Assembly: GCF_002783505.1 (NCBI RefSeq)
Contig: NZ_PFGL01000045.1
Location: forward strand, 62,001-126,000
DNA length: 64,000 nucleotides
DNA from: Shewanella sp. CG12_big_fil_rev_8_21_14_0_65_47_15
GTDB taxonomy: Bacteria > Pseudomonadota > Gammaproteobacteria > Enterobacterales > Shewanellaceae
Direction: 5' to 3'
The notes under the pieces were generated by a model that did no database searches, had not been told where the DNA came from, and worked only from the letters and a program-made list of their open reading frames with translations. The translations under genes and the position numbers were made by a program. Positions 25,842 to 35,505 of the stretch are shown here, in pieces (position 1 is the stretch's first letter; each line of letters opens with the position of its first letter).

Positions 25842-26924
25842 TTAGCTCTCCGGCAAAGGGAGCGGCTGTTCAATTTCCGTTTTCGGCCAGACATTAATCA
25901 CAGCCTTAACTAAAGATGCCAAGGGGATAGCAAAGAACACTCCCCATACCCCCCACAGTCCACCAAAAACCAACACCGCTGCTATGATAATCACAGGGTG
26001 CAAGTCCACCGCATCGGAAAATAAAATCGGCACCAGCAAATTACCATCTAATGCCTGAATAATGCCGTAACCTAACATCAGATAGCCAAACTCAGCGCTA
26101 AATCCCCATTGGAAAAACGCCACTAAGGTAATTGGCAGAGTCACTAAGGTGGCCCCCACATAGGGAATGAGCACCGATAAACCTGTGAGCACCCCGAGCA
26201 AAGCCGCATAGCTGAGTCCCATCACGGCGAATAAGACATAACTCGCTATGCCTACAATGACGATTTCAATCACTTTTCCACGAATATAGTTAAATATCTG
26301 TTGGTGCATCTCGAACCACACCTTACGGGCTAGCTGCCGATTGGTGGGGAAAAATCGCTTACTGCCATTAATCAGTTGATCTTTATCCTTTAAAAAAAAG
26401 AACACCAACAGAGGCACTAAAATCGCATACACCATCAGTACCAGCAGCGAAGCGGAATAACCGATAAGTTGTTTAGCAATATCAATGACATGTTGAGTAT
26501 CCAGTAGTTTTTTAAGCTCTGCCACCATCACATTGAGCTGCTCTGGATTAATAAATTGTGGGTATTGATTAATCAACGCCTGCAGAGTTTGCAGCCCTTT
26601 ATCTATCATGCTCGGTAAATCTGTCATTAGGCTCACGCCTTGACGCCAAATGCTCGGGATCAAGCCAAAGGTCAGCAGCACCACAACCCCAAGAAAAAGC
26701 ACTAACATCAGGGATGCCCCCGTCGTGCGATTAATGCCTAATTTGAGCATTTGTGCGACGGGCCACTCGAGTAAAAATGCCAACACTAACGCCACAAGCA
26801 AAGGGGCAAGCAATCCCCCCGCAAAATAAATAACTAAAGCCAAACCCACCAAAATAGCCATTAAGGTGATTGCCTGTGGATCGCTAAACCGCTCTTGATA
26901 CCAACGAGAGAAAAAAGTAAGCAT
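25842..26924 (-). CDS. perM: PerM-like AI-2E family transporter
   Basis: This 360-aa polytopic membrane protein is of the AI-2E/PerM (UPF0118) family. It has paired N-terminal helices, a central amphipathic and soluble segment (about 75-150) and a C-terminal bundle of five or six helices including the glycine-rich LTGLSVLIPYVGATLVTLP. Some family members export autoinducer-2 or exchange ions; E. coli PerM has no settled substrate. It lies near bepA, as in E. coli. Confidence 0.85.
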   Translation of the reverse strand: MLTFFSRWYQERFSDPQAITLMAILVGLALVIYFAGGLLAPLLVALVLAFLLEWPVAQMLKLGINRTTGASLMLVLFLGVVVLLTFGLIPSIWRQGVSLMTDLPSMIDKGLQTLQALINQYPQFINPEQLNVMVAELKKLLDTQHVIDIAKQLIGYSASLLVLMVYAILVPLLVFFFLKDKDQLINGSKRFFPTNRQLARKVWFEMHQQIFNYIRGKVIEIVIVGIASYVLFAVMGLSYAALLGVLTGLSVLIPYVGATLVTLPITLVAFFQWGFSAEFGYLMLGYGIIQALDGNLLVPILFSDAVDLHPVIIIAAVLVFGGLWGVWGVFFAIPLASLVKAVINVWPKTEIEQPLPLPES

Positions 26925-27018
26925 GGATTCGTTCCAATAATGATGGTTAGGCTTTCCCTATATGCAAGAAAGCGGTTTATTCAGAGATCATTAACGCTAT
27001 ATCATTGACTTAACACTG

Positions 27019-27243
27019 TCATAAATCAACTTTAGTGACTATTAAGGCTAGTTGGATCGCATCATCACACAGGACTTGGATATTGTGGCCCTGTTTTTTT
27101 AAAAAGAGGGGAACATCTCGCCGTGAACCTGAGTCAGAGAGTAAAATATGTAAGGTTTCGCCTGAAGACATGGACTTCAATGCAAGCTTGACTCTGACCA
27201 AAGGGACAGGACAGCGAAATGGGGTTAAATCAATAAAAATCAT
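27019..27243 (-). CDS. TusA/SirA-family sulfur carrier-like protein
   Basis: This 74-aa protein has the conserved CPxP motif (FRCPVPLVRVKLAL) at its N-terminus, whose Cys carries persulfide sulfur in TusA. The C-terminal half has the expected beta-alpha pattern. The partner is not evident. It could be TusA itself or a YedF-like paralogue; the genome context differs from both. Confidence 0.8.
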   Translation of the reverse strand: MIFIDLTPFRCPVPLVRVKLALKSMSSGETLHILLSDSGSRRDVPLFLKKQGHNIQVLCDDAIQLALIVTKVDL

Positions 27244-27357
27244 AATGAACTTGCTATGAACGAACTTGGGCTATTATCCTAAGTTGCCACTCAAACTACA
27301 AGCTAACTGCAGTGTCGCAGCCTTAGTTGAGATAATTAGAAGAAATAAAGGATCCGC

Positions 27358-28827
27358 TTGCGTAAATTGACGTTTTTGACTCAATGTAAACCTTTTGTCG
27401 TTGGTGCTCTCTCTTTGATGCTGTTGACTGGCACCGCCAAAAGTTTTGCAAACAATGACTTACCGGATTTAGGGACGGCTGCGGTTAACACCTTCAGCCT
27501 CGAAAAAGAAATGGTCTATGGCGATGCCTATATGCGCGTCATTCGCTCTTCGGCCCCGATGCTCAATGACCCCGTATTGAGTCAATATCTTACCGAACTT
27601 GGCAATAAATTAGTCGCCCATGCCACGGGGGTTAAAACGCCCTTTTATTTCTTTTTACTGCAAAATGATGAGATTAACGCCTTCGCCTTCTTCGGCGGTC
27701 ATGTCGCCGTGCATACGGGATTATTCCTCAACGCCGACAATGAGAGCGAACTGGCCTCGGTTTTAGGCCACGAAATCACCCACGTAACCCAACGTCACTT
27801 AGCCCGCTCCCTCGAAGCACAACAAAAGAGCGGTCCAGCGACAGTCGCGGGATTACTCGGGGCGATTTTACTGACCATTGCCGTACCTCAGGCGGGGATG
27901 GCAGCACTGGCCACCACCCAAGCCTTAGCGACTCAGTCCAAAATTAACTATACCCGTTTGCATGAAAAAGAAGCCGACCGTATCGGTATGCAAATTTTAG
28001 TGGATGCGGGTTTTGATCCCAATGCGGCAGCGGAGTTTTTTGGTAAGCTCGCGACTCGATATCGCTTTACTACCACGCCACCGCAAATGCTGTTAACTCA
28101 CCCCTTACCAGAGTCTCGGATCTCCGAGGCCCGCGACCGGGCACATCAATATCCCCATAGATATATCCCTGATAACCTCAACTTCCAACTCGCTAAGGCA
28201 CGTATCCAAGTGCGTTTTTCGAGCTACAGCGATGATGCTGTGTTGGGCTTGTTTGAAAAGCAGCTAAATAAACAAACCTATGGTTTTAAAGAAGCTGCAC
28301 TCTATGGCAAAGCCCTCGCACTCTTTAGACTCAAAAAATTTGATGAGTCAGAGAAGCTTATCGATGAACTGTTAAAAATCGACGCTAACAACTTATTCTA
28401 TCTCGACACTAAAACCGATTTACTCACCGAGCGCAAAGATTACCCTAAGGCGATTAAACTCCTCGAGGCCCAGCGTAAAATGAAGCCAACCTCGCAGGTC
28501 ATTAACGCTAACTTAGCCAATATTTACATTGAGGCGGGAGAACCCACCAAGGCCATCCCATTGCTAGAGGATATGATTTTCCTCGATAAACAGAATCAAC
28601 TGCCCTATCAACTGCTCAATCTGGCCTACAAAAAGATAGGCAACCAGGGCATGGAATACTTCTCCAGTGCCGAATTAATGGCACTAGGGGCCAATTATAA
28701 AGGGGCGATTGATCAACTCAACTTTGCCTATCGCGCATCGGAAGATAATCCACTGCAACTTGCTCGAATTGAAGCGCGCATTCGTCAATTTAAACAAGCA
28801 GATAAAGAAATGGAAGCCCTTAAATAA
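27358..28827 (+). CDS. bepA: Periplasmic metalloprotease/chaperone BepA (M48, TPR)
   Basis: BepA degrades or helps assemble outer membrane proteins such as LptD. This 489-aa protein has a signal peptide (about 1-31), an M48 peptidase domain with HEITH at 138-142 and a downstream Glu (KEADRIG), and C-terminal TPR repeats (about 300-480). Translation appears to start at a TTG at 27358, preceded by AAAGGAT. It is followed by the arsC-like gene, the E. coli order bepA-yfgD. Confidence 0.92.
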   Translation: MRKLTFLTQCKPFVVGALSLMLLTGTAKSFANNDLPDLGTAAVNTFSLEKEMVYGDAYMRVIRSSAPMLNDPVLSQYLTELGNKLVAHATGVKTPFYFFLLQNDEINAFAFFGGHVAVHTGLFLNADNESELASVLGHEITHVTQRHLARSLEAQQKSGPATVAGLLGAILLTIAVPQAGMAALATTQALATQSKINYTRLHEKEADRIGMQILVDAGFDPNAAAEFFGKLATRYRFTTTPPQMLLTHPLPESRISEARDRAHQYPHRYIPDNLNFQLAKARIQVRFSSYSDDAVLGLFEKQLNKQTYGFKEAALYGKALALFRLKKFDESEKLIDELLKIDANNLFYLDTKTDLLTERKDYPKAIKLLEAQRKMKPTSQVINANLANIYIEAGEPTKAIPLLEDMIFLDKQNQLPYQLLNLAYKKIGNQGMEYFSSAELMALGANYKGAIDQLNFAYRASEDNPLQLARIEARIRQFKQADKEMEALK

Positions 28828-28869
28828 GCGGCCAAATTGTGGTTAAAAATTCAATCTAGTCACGCCAAT

Positions 28870-28906
28870 TGCGCCCCGCACACCCTGACGGGGCGCACAT
28901 TTTTCT
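28870..28906 (+). terminator. Intrinsic terminator after bepA
   Basis: An 8-bp GC stem, GCGCCCCG/CGGGGCGC, with a 10-base loop is followed by ACATTTTTC. It may only partly separate bepA from the arsC-like gene at 28969. Confidence 0.75.
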
Positions 28907-28968
28907 GTTATCATCCGCAGCATTGTCATTTCAGCCCACATTTCAGCCCACATTGAGCCTATTGCACT

Positions 28969-29319
28969 ATGACCCAAGCGACGATTTACCATAACCCACG
29001 TTGTTCCAAAAGCCGTGAGACCTTAGCCTTACTCGAGCAGCAAGGCTGTGAAATTACTGTGGTTGAATATCTCAAAAATACGCCGAGCACCACTGACATC
29101 CGCGACATGTTAGCCAAACTTAATATCAGTGCCCGCGAGTTAATGCGTACCAAAGAAGATGAATATCAGACGCTAGGGCTGGCAGAAGCGTCACTCACTG
29201 AAGAACAACTGATCGCCGCCATGGTTAACACGCCTAAATTGATTGAACGCCCAATTGTGCTGACGGTGAAAGGGGCTGCTATCGGCCGTCCTCCTGAAAA
29301 TGTGTTGGCGATCCTGTAG
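28969..29319 (+). CDS. ArsC-family reductase (YfgD-like)
   Basis: This 116-aa thioredoxin-fold protein begins TIYHNPRCSKSRETLALL, with the family active-site Cys12. It resembles E. coli YfgD, a glutaredoxin-dependent arsenate reductase-like protein. No other arsenic genes are near, and the synteny with bepA and hda suggests a housekeeping role. Real arsenate activity is not shown by the sequence. Confidence 0.88.
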   Translation: MTQATIYHNPRCSKSRETLALLEQQGCEITVVEYLKNTPSTTDIRDMLAKLNISARELMRTKEDEYQTLGLAEASLTEEQLIAAMVNTPKLIERPIVLTVKGAAIGRPPENVLAIL

Positions 29320-29327
29320 CTGAAGCC

Positions 29328-29393
29328 GTTATTTTCTCTGTTATTTTTTTATATGCTGTTATTTTTCAATACGCTATTATTTATCAATATTAG
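29328..29393. repeat. AT-rich 18-bp tandem repeats
   Basis: Three imperfect 18-bp units start at 29340, 29358 and 29376, with the pattern GTTATTTTTNNATANGCT, after a partial unit at 29328. They lie between the arsC-like and DUF2069 genes, just before the ribosome binding site of the latter. Confidence 0.75.
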
Positions 29394-29400
29394 GTAGGCC

Positions 29401-29781
29401 ATGACCTCAAATACCCTATTTACTCTTAGCCGCTTAGGCTATCTTGCTCTGGTACTGCTGCTTGGCGGCTGGTTTATTGGTCAAGGGCTCAATGGCGAAT
29501 ATACGTTATTGTTTAGCCTCCTATGGCTTGTGCCACTCCTGTTACCCATCAAAGGCATTCTCAAAGGCCATCCCTATACCTATGCATGGGCGAGCTTTAT
29601 TTTATGCCTGTACATGCTACACGCTCTCACCCTGCTCTATGTCACTACGGATGCCTTTGCCTTTGCGTTAATAGAAGCATTACTGATTGGTGCCCTCCTT
29701 GTTGCCTTTCCCTTCTACGCCCGTATTCGTGGCCGAGAATTAGGCTTAGGCTTAAAGAAAAAATCCGCTAAAGAGGTTTAG
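29401..29781 (+). CDS. DUF2069 small membrane protein
   Basis: This 126-aa protein has four hydrophobic helices and a charged C-terminus (RGRELGLGLKKKSAKEV). It fits the DUF2069 family, which commonly follows an arsC-like gene in gammaproteobacteria. AGGTAGG precedes the ATG. Function is unknown. Confidence 0.8.
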   Translation: MTSNTLFTLSRLGYLALVLLLGGWFIGQGLNGEYTLLFSLLWLVPLLLPIKGILKGHPYTYAWASFILCLYMLHALTLLYVTTDAFAFALIEALLIGALLVAFPFYARIRGRELGLGLKKKSAKEV

Positions 29782-29825
29782 GGCGGATCATAGCGACAAT
29801 ATACCCATAAAAAACCTGCACCCTC

Positions 29826-29855
29826 GCGTAGTCCCCTGTAGGACTGCGCTTTTTT
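29826..29855 (+). terminator. Terminator after the DUF2069 gene
   Basis: GCGTAGTCC and GGACTGCGC pair with one GU, followed by six T. Confidence 0.85.
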
Positions 29856-30024
29856 ACTCCCAACCGAGTCCTGAGTTCACAACACTTAAGTTACCTTTTA
29901 TCACTTTTTTGCAACCTGATTACCATGCTATAGTCATTTTCATGCCGAGCTATGGTCTGCATAGGGTCGATAGCATGACGATAAATCTAACCACTAAAGT
30001 CAGTTAGCATTGGAGTGTGGAATT

Positions 30025-31977
30025 ATGGGGATATGGGATCCAATTCGCCTATTAGGGCTCATTAGTTGCTCTGCAATACTGGTTGCCTGTGGCGGCGGTG
30101 GGGATAGCGAGGCAGATGGAGGAACCGTCACTCCACCCTCGAGTAATATACCGCGCTGTACTTCAACCCTTCCGGCATTAGTCACCACCAGCTCATCCTC
30201 AATCCGTTTTCAAACGGAAGCGCAGTATGTTACAGGACAATCCAGCGCCATAATCGCCAGTATTCAAAACCGTGATAGCCAAGATCTGCATTTTCGTTGG
30301 CAGCAAATAGATGGTCCAGCCATTGAACTCGTCAGCCAAAATAGCCCAGTGTTAGCCTTCGATATTCCCACCAGCGGCAGTTACCGCTTTAGTCTGCATG
30401 TGACCGGCAGCAATCTAGATGTGACCGGGGAAATTGGCATTAACGCCGATACTGCAACGGACGGATTACTCAATATTCGTCAGGATCATCAAGTTGTTGA
30501 AGGTAATGGGGTCAGTCTAAGGGTTGGCCAGCAAGCCGGGCTCAGTGCCACGAATATTTCTTGGTGTATCACCTCAGGCCCTGACATCTCCCTCGATCTT
30601 AGCGATCCCTTTAGGCCTTTGTTTACCGCCCCCGCCGCCAGTCAAGACACAGTGTTAAGACTCCAAGCTAGCGCCAATATCAATGGTTCCCTAGTCAAAG
30701 ACGATGCTTTTGTCCTGACGACAGCGGCACCTGCGATTAGCTCACAGTATTTCGATACGCCAGTCGCACGCACCTATGCCTATCGTGGGGATTCACCCTA
30801 TGCCAACACACTCACAAGCTGCGTTTATTCAAATCAATTGAATAATGCGTGCACTATCAATAAATTACCTCTGATTGGCCAAATATCCAATACACTCGAT
30901 ACAGAGGCTATCCTCGATAGAGTGCTAGTTTCACACGATTGGATGGGCGATAATTTCGCCGCTTTTTTAGCACAAATGGACCCTAATAGCGATTTTGCCC
31001 GCCTATTACAATCCGTTACCGCAGTAGTCATCAGTTATGATGTTCGTCCTTCCTTCTATTGGGTGCTGACGGGAGCAATTTATTTGGACCCAAACGATCT
31101 GTGGCTAACGCCCGCACAGCGAGACAGCATCAACGAAGCTCCGGATTATCGCAGCGACTTTGGCAACGACCTGAATTTCATTATGCCCTGGCGTTATGTC
31201 AAAGATAATCAGTATGCGTCGCTGGGATTCCCCGTGACGACCCGCGCCACTCGCACCCTCGCCCAAATCACCCCAGATTTGGCGTCACTCTTGTACCATG
31301 AGCTGGCACACGCCAATGACTTCTTCCCCCGTAGCGTTCATGCCTCACTCACAGGGCCCAGATTGATTGATGACTATAATCGCCGCAATACCAATAAGAG
31401 TCTGGTATCGGATCAAGTGAGCAAGCAGTATCCGCTCACGAGCACAGAAATGGCAGGGCTTGCGGGGGTCAGCTTCTTAGGTGCCAGTGCCAATGCGACT
31501 CAAAAGGCTTATCAACCATCAGATATTACAACTTTTTTCTCTACGGATATCGCCAGTGATTTCTATGCTTATTCCAGCACTCGTGAAGACACGGCGATGC
31601 TGTTTGAAGAGGCTATGATGAGTTACCGTTACCACATACTGCGGGATGTCGCCGTCACCAATAAACCCGCGGTCTTAACCGCAGATACTGTCATTGTCGA
31701 TTGGGGACAAAGGGGCAGAATTGGTGAAAGCAGCCTAGAAAACCGCGCCGCATTAGTCATAGACGAGATGTTGCCCGAACTTGATGGAATAAGCTTAATA
31801 GCGAGCCTGCCCGATCCCATCGCCATGATCCAAGGTCAGAGCTGGCGCCAAGCCTTAGGGATTTCACCGACCAATGCGTCGTTTAAAGGCCTGCAGAATG
31901 TGGCGCCGAACGGCCAAACAATCACCGAACCCGAACTACGTTTAAGTGGTGACCATCACCGTCATCCACAGCAATAG
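30025..31977 (+). CDS. Large lipoprotein with an HExxH metallopeptidase-like motif
   Basis: The 650-aa precursor has a lipobox LVAC (Cys22) followed by GGGGDSEADGG, so it is probably an envelope lipoprotein. Residues about 50-240 look like tandem Ig/PKD-type beta domains. The C-terminal half holds LLYHELAHANDFF, with HELAH at 425-429, and a later Glu-rich helix (LFEEAMMSYRYH) that could give the third zinc ligand. I do not recognise a characterised family. The ATG at 30025 is preferred with GGAG upstream; a TTG at 30010 is possible. It is monocistronic with a terminator behind it. Protease activity is inference. Confidence 0.75.
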   Translation: MGIWDPIRLLGLISCSAILVACGGGGDSEADGGTVTPPSSNIPRCTSTLPALVTTSSSSIRFQTEAQYVTGQSSAIIASIQNRDSQDLHFRWQQIDGPAIELVSQNSPVLAFDIPTSGSYRFSLHVTGSNLDVTGEIGINADTATDGLLNIRQDHQVVEGNGVSLRVGQQAGLSATNISWCITSGPDISLDLSDPFRPLFTAPAASQDTVLRLQASANINGSLVKDDAFVLTTAAPAISSQYFDTPVARTYAYRGDSPYANTLTSCVYSNQLNNACTINKLPLIGQISNTLDTEAILDRVLVSHDWMGDNFAAFLAQMDPNSDFARLLQSVTAVVISYDVRPSFYWVLTGAIYLDPNDLWLTPAQRDSINEAPDYRSDFGNDLNFIMPWRYVKDNQYASLGFPVTTRATRTLAQITPDLASLLYHELAHANDFFPRSVHASLTGPRLIDDYNRRNTNKSLVSDQVSKQYPLTSTEMAGLAGVSFLGASANATQKAYQPSDITTFFSTDIASDFYAYSSTREDTAMLFEEAMMSYRYHILRDVAVTNKPAVLTADTVIVDWGQRGRIGESSLENRAALVIDEMLPELDGISLIASLPDPIAMIQGQSWRQALGISPTNASFKGLQNVAPNGQTITEPELRLSGDHHRHPQQ

Positions 31978-31999
31978 AGTGTTTGAGTTTTAGATAAAC

Positions 32000-32035
32000 A
32001 AAAAGCCCGCATGCATTCAGCATGGCGGGCTTTTT
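32000..32035. terminator. Bidirectional terminator between the lipoprotein gene and hda
   Basis: AAAAAGCCCGC and GCGGGCTTTTT flank an inner ATGC/GCAT extension with one bulge. T-runs lie on both strands, for two convergent genes. Confidence 0.88.
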
Positions 32036-32056
32036 GCGGATCCTAATTTGCTATCG

Positions 32057-32767
32057 CTATAGATGCAACGTCTCTTTCGCAAACGGGATAGTGAGCTTAC
32101 GCTGGTGAACCAATGAGGCTTTATCTAGCTTATCGAGAACATCAAATAGCGTGCGTAGATCCCGCGCCATACGATTGAGCAGAAAGCGACCAACGTCCTC
32201 GGGCAATTGTAAGCCTCGCATGGCCGCCCGGCGCTGCAACGCGGCGAGTTTCTCATCATCGGCCATAGGCTGAAGTTGATAATTAAGCCCCCATTGCATC
32301 CGGGAAACGAGATCGGGTAACAGGAATCCAGCCTCCGCTGGAGATGAACGACCACTGACCACTAAAGCGCAATTTTTATGCTCGGCAACACGGTTGTAGA
32401 GATCGAATATCGCCTCTTCCCACACTGGGTGTCCCGCAATCGCGTCCACATCATCGATACAAATTAACTCTAATTGCTCTAAGCCTTCGAGTAACGCCGT
32501 AGAGATACTCGCATGAATGCCAAGGGGAATATAGAAACTACGGCGGTCGAGTTCATTGGCATGGGCACAGGCCGCATGCATTAAGTGGGTACGACCCGAT
32601 TTAACTGGGCCCCATAAATAAATCGCGGCCTCACCATGACCTTCGGCATTGGCTCTAAGCTTTTGGATCAGTTCATCATTACCCGCGGCGGGGTAATAAC
32701 TGTTAAAGGTTTCATCATCCGGTAAATACACGGGTAATGAGAGTTGTAGCGGTGAGTTAAATGGCAC
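32057..32767 (-). CDS. hda: DnaA regulatory inactivator Hda
   Basis: Hda binds the sliding clamp and promotes hydrolysis of DnaA-bound ATP, limiting re-initiation of replication. The 236-aa protein has the N-terminal clamp-binding motif QLSLP and an AAA+ core resembling DnaA domain III: LWGPVKSGRTHLMHA and ICIDDVDAIAG. It lies 82 bp downstream of the DUF2066 gene and is probably co-transcribed with it. Confidence 0.94.
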   Translation of the reverse strand: MPFNSPLQLSLPVYLPDDETFNSYYPAAGNDELIQKLRANAEGHGEAAIYLWGPVKSGRTHLMHAACAHANELDRRSFYIPLGIHASISTALLEGLEQLELICIDDVDAIAGHPVWEEAIFDLYNRVAEHKNCALVVSGRSSPAEAGFLLPDLVSRMQWGLNYQLQPMADDEKLAALQRRAAMRGLQLPEDVGRFLLNRMARDLRTLFDVLDKLDKASLVHQRKLTIPFAKETLHL

Positions 32768-32849
32768 TCGTACGCCTCAATAAAATTAGCTAAAAATCAC
32801 ACAAAGTGGGCGAAGATGTGTATTCACCCCAGCTTGCCTATCCACAGTG

Positions 32850-33941
32850 TTAAGGTAAGCGCCACTGGTAGACGGGTTTACCTAATTGGCTCGACATAGG
32901 GCTGAACTCCCCAGAACTCGCAGGGGCAACGACAGAGATCCTAGGCTCGAGGCTCAATAAACGCTCAAAATCAGTTTCTGAGCCGAATAAATCCAATGAG
33001 AAGGTTACTGTATTTCCCTGAATACGTGTCAAGGTCGCACTTTTTATTGCACTCAGTTGTTTTAAATATTTTTCAATCTCAACAACTTGTGTCATTTTTT
33101 CGATATTGACAAAAGTAACGCTGGCACCGACCTGAGTACCAGTATCGGCAATGGCATACTTAGTAAAATAATAATCCCCTAATGCCGCCATCATGGCACT
33201 TATCGCCTGAGCCGCGTTTTCTGCGCTGCCATTAAAGCTAAACAGCGGCGGCGTTAACGAATCAATCGTGGCCTTAGTATAAAGATTTAAGCGATAGCGC
33301 ACTTGATTACCCGCGGGATCGATAGCCGCTAAAGCGAGAAAATCTGCTTGATAACGTCCAGAGACACTGGCCACGATATCGGCGAACATCCCTTTGACAT
33401 CGTTGGGGTTTATTCCCATCAACTCATCAAGATCTAAAATAGGCAGCAGCACTGGAATGCCGCGTTCATCGGAAAAAGTCGAGAATTCTTGACGCTCGGC
33501 TAATGTCGAAGAATCACTTAATAAAATGGTGTCGCCTTCACTCGGCATGGCCACCCAAAACAGTGTTAACGGACGTTGGGTGCCCCATACGGGTAGTTGA
33601 GCTTGACGCAGCAAAGAAACAATCCGGCGGTGCTCAAAATTTGCTTTAAGCAACAACTGACCATTCTGTTCAAGGTAACCATATTGACTCAGCAGCGCAT
33701 CTGGATTGGCCAGTTGGGCTTGGATAACGCTATTTTCGAGTGAACGCGCAGTACCCGTATTTTTGATGACCACTTTTTCCAATGCTTTTTTTAGCGCTTG
33801 ATTACGCTCAGGCACGGCACGGGAGGAGACGGGTACGTCGGCCTCATCTAATTTACTCACCTCAACAGCCTGCAGGCTATTAATCGTGAACAGGCAGTAT
33901 AAAAACGCAATTAAGCTCGGCTTCAATAGGAATTTCAGCAT
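32850..33941 (-). CDS. DUF2066 domain-containing secreted protein
   Basis: The 363-aa precursor has a signal peptide (LIAFLYCLFTINSLQAVEV). The mature part matches the DUF2066 family that often precedes hda in gammaproteobacteria, for example the RNQALKKALEKVVIKNTG segment near residue 46. Function is unknown. It is divergent from uraA. Confidence 0.85.
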   Translation of the reverse strand: MLKFLLKPSLIAFLYCLFTINSLQAVEVSKLDEADVPVSSRAVPERNQALKKALEKVVIKNTGTARSLENSVIQAQLANPDALLSQYGYLEQNGQLLLKANFEHRRIVSLLRQAQLPVWGTQRPLTLFWVAMPSEGDTILLSDSSTLAERQEFSTFSDERGIPVLLPILDLDELMGINPNDVKGMFADIVASVSGRYQADFLALAAIDPAGNQVRYRLNLYTKATIDSLTPPLFSFNGSAENAAQAISAMMAALGDYYFTKYAIADTGTQVGASVTFVNIEKMTQVVEIEKYLKQLSAIKSATLTRIQGNTVTFSLDLFGSETDFERLLSLEPRISVVAPASSGEFSPMSSQLGKPVYQWRLP

Positions 33942-34158
33942 CTTTGAGTAGTTGAAGTAACGTCAGATAGGGCAAATTGTACCATAGTTAACGCCTTAAG
34001 CGAGTCTTGGCAAAATTTAGCCCGCTTTAATTCGGTACAGTTAACCCCGCTCCCCAAAACAGTGATCGCAACCCACAAATATGGGTATTTTATTGTGCCC
34101 TCAATGCAACAAACTGATATCATTTCGCGGTTTACCCTAAAATTAACGAGAATAATAA

Positions 34159-35397
34159 ATGAGACGACTCGCAATTCCCCTACAGGGTGCCCAAATGTTG
34201 TTTGTGGCATTTGGTGCCTTGGTATTAATGCCGTTACTGACCGGACTCGACACCAGTGTCGCCCTGTTCACCGCGGGTATTGGTACCTTACTATTCCAAC
34301 TGGTAACTAAACGCCAAGTCCCTATTTTCCTTGCATCCTCCTTCGCTTTTATCGCCCCAATTCTGTATGGCGTGCAAACCTGGGGCATTCCATCCACTAT
34401 GGGCGGCATTATGGCCGCAGGCGTGGTCTACGTCATACTCGGCGCCTTGGTCAAAGTGCGCGGCACCGACTTCATTCATCGGCTGTTACCGCCTGTGGTC
34501 GTGGGGCCTGTGATCATTATTATCGGCCTTGGCTTAGCGCCCGTTGCGGTCAATATGGCACTCGGTAAAAGTGGCGATGGCAGTCTGACATTAGTCTCAA
34601 CCAATACGGCGCTGATCATTTCACTCGCGTCACTCTGTACTACCATTGCGGTCGCGATATTTGCCAAAGGCATGCTGAAAGTGATGCCGATCCTAGCGGG
34701 TATCGTTGTGGGGTATGGACTCAGTCTCGCCTTTGGTATCGTCGACTTTGCGGTAGTGGCCGCAGCGAGTTGGATTGCGGTCCCTAAATTTGTCGCCCCC
34801 GAGTTTAACTGGCATGCCATCGCCTTTATGATCCCTGTAGCTATTGCCCCGGCGGTTGAACACATTGGCGATATTCTGGCGATATCCAATGTCACGGGTA
34901 AGGATTTTATGAAAAAACCCGGCCTACATCGCACGCTAACTGGCGACGGTATTGCCACTATTGCAGCGGCGGCCTTCGGTGGCCCACCAAACACAACTTA
35001 TTCAGAAGTGACAGGTGCAGTGACCCTAACCCGAAATTTTGATCCTAGGATTATGACTTGGACCGCCATCACGGCCATTACCTTAGCCTTCGTTGGTAAA
35101 CTAGGTGCGCTGATGCAGACCATTCCCGTCCCTGTGATGGGCGGTATTATGTGCTTGTTATTTGGATCAATTGCCGCTGTTGGACTTAATACCTTAATCC
35201 GCAATCATGTGGATTTATCCGAGCCACGCAACTTAAGCATTGTGGGCGTCACTTTGGTATTTGGCATTGGTGGCATGGCATTTGGTATCGGCTCATTTAG
35301 CCTGACAGGTATCAGCTTGTGCGGTATTGTGGCTATCACGATGAACTTACTGTTACCCGCGACTAAACACCACAAACAGGATCTCGCTTCGCATTAG
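34159..35397 (+). CDS. uraA: Uracil permease, NCS2 family
   Basis: This 412-aa protein has 12-14 hydrophobic segments. It matches E. coli UraA in key segments: LASSFAFIAPIL near 55, the substrate-binding AVEHIGDILAISNVTGKDF around 233 and FGGPPNTTYSEVTGAVTLTR around 272. It imports uracil with protons. The hda-uraA neighbourhood matches E. coli, but the upp gene that usually accompanies it is not adjacent. Confidence 0.92.
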   Translation: MRRLAIPLQGAQMLFVAFGALVLMPLLTGLDTSVALFTAGIGTLLFQLVTKRQVPIFLASSFAFIAPILYGVQTWGIPSTMGGIMAAGVVYVILGALVKVRGTDFIHRLLPPVVVGPVIIIIGLGLAPVAVNMALGKSGDGSLTLVSTNTALIISLASLCTTIAVAIFAKGMLKVMPILAGIVVGYGLSLAFGIVDFAVVAAASWIAVPKFVAPEFNWHAIAFMIPVAIAPAVEHIGDILAISNVTGKDFMKKPGLHRTLTGDGIATIAAAAFGGPPNTTYSEVTGAVTLTRNFDPRIMTWTAITAITLAFVGKLGALMQTIPVPVMGGIMCLLFGSIAAVGLNTLIRNHVDLSEPRNLSIVGVTLVFGIGGMAFGIGSFSLTGISLCGIVAITMNLLLPATKHHKQDLASH

Positions 35398-35449
35398 TCG
35401 CTCCAACAGGAGCTGATTGAACCAAGCTGCTCACCTAGATTTGCAGCAT

Positions 35450-35486
35450 AAAAAAGCCGCTGGGATATCAATCACAGCGGCTTTTT
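35450..35486. terminator. Bidirectional terminator between uraA and grxD
   Basis: AAAAAGCCGCTG and CAGCGGCTTTTT form the stem, with T-runs usable from both converging genes. Confidence 0.87.
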
Positions 35487-35505
35487 ATGGCGTTCAAATT
35501 AGCGT

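Noticed and set aside
34476..34994. 172-aa antisense open frame opposite uraA
   Set aside because: It is a mirror of uraA codon structure, low in complexity, without ribosome binding site or known motifs.
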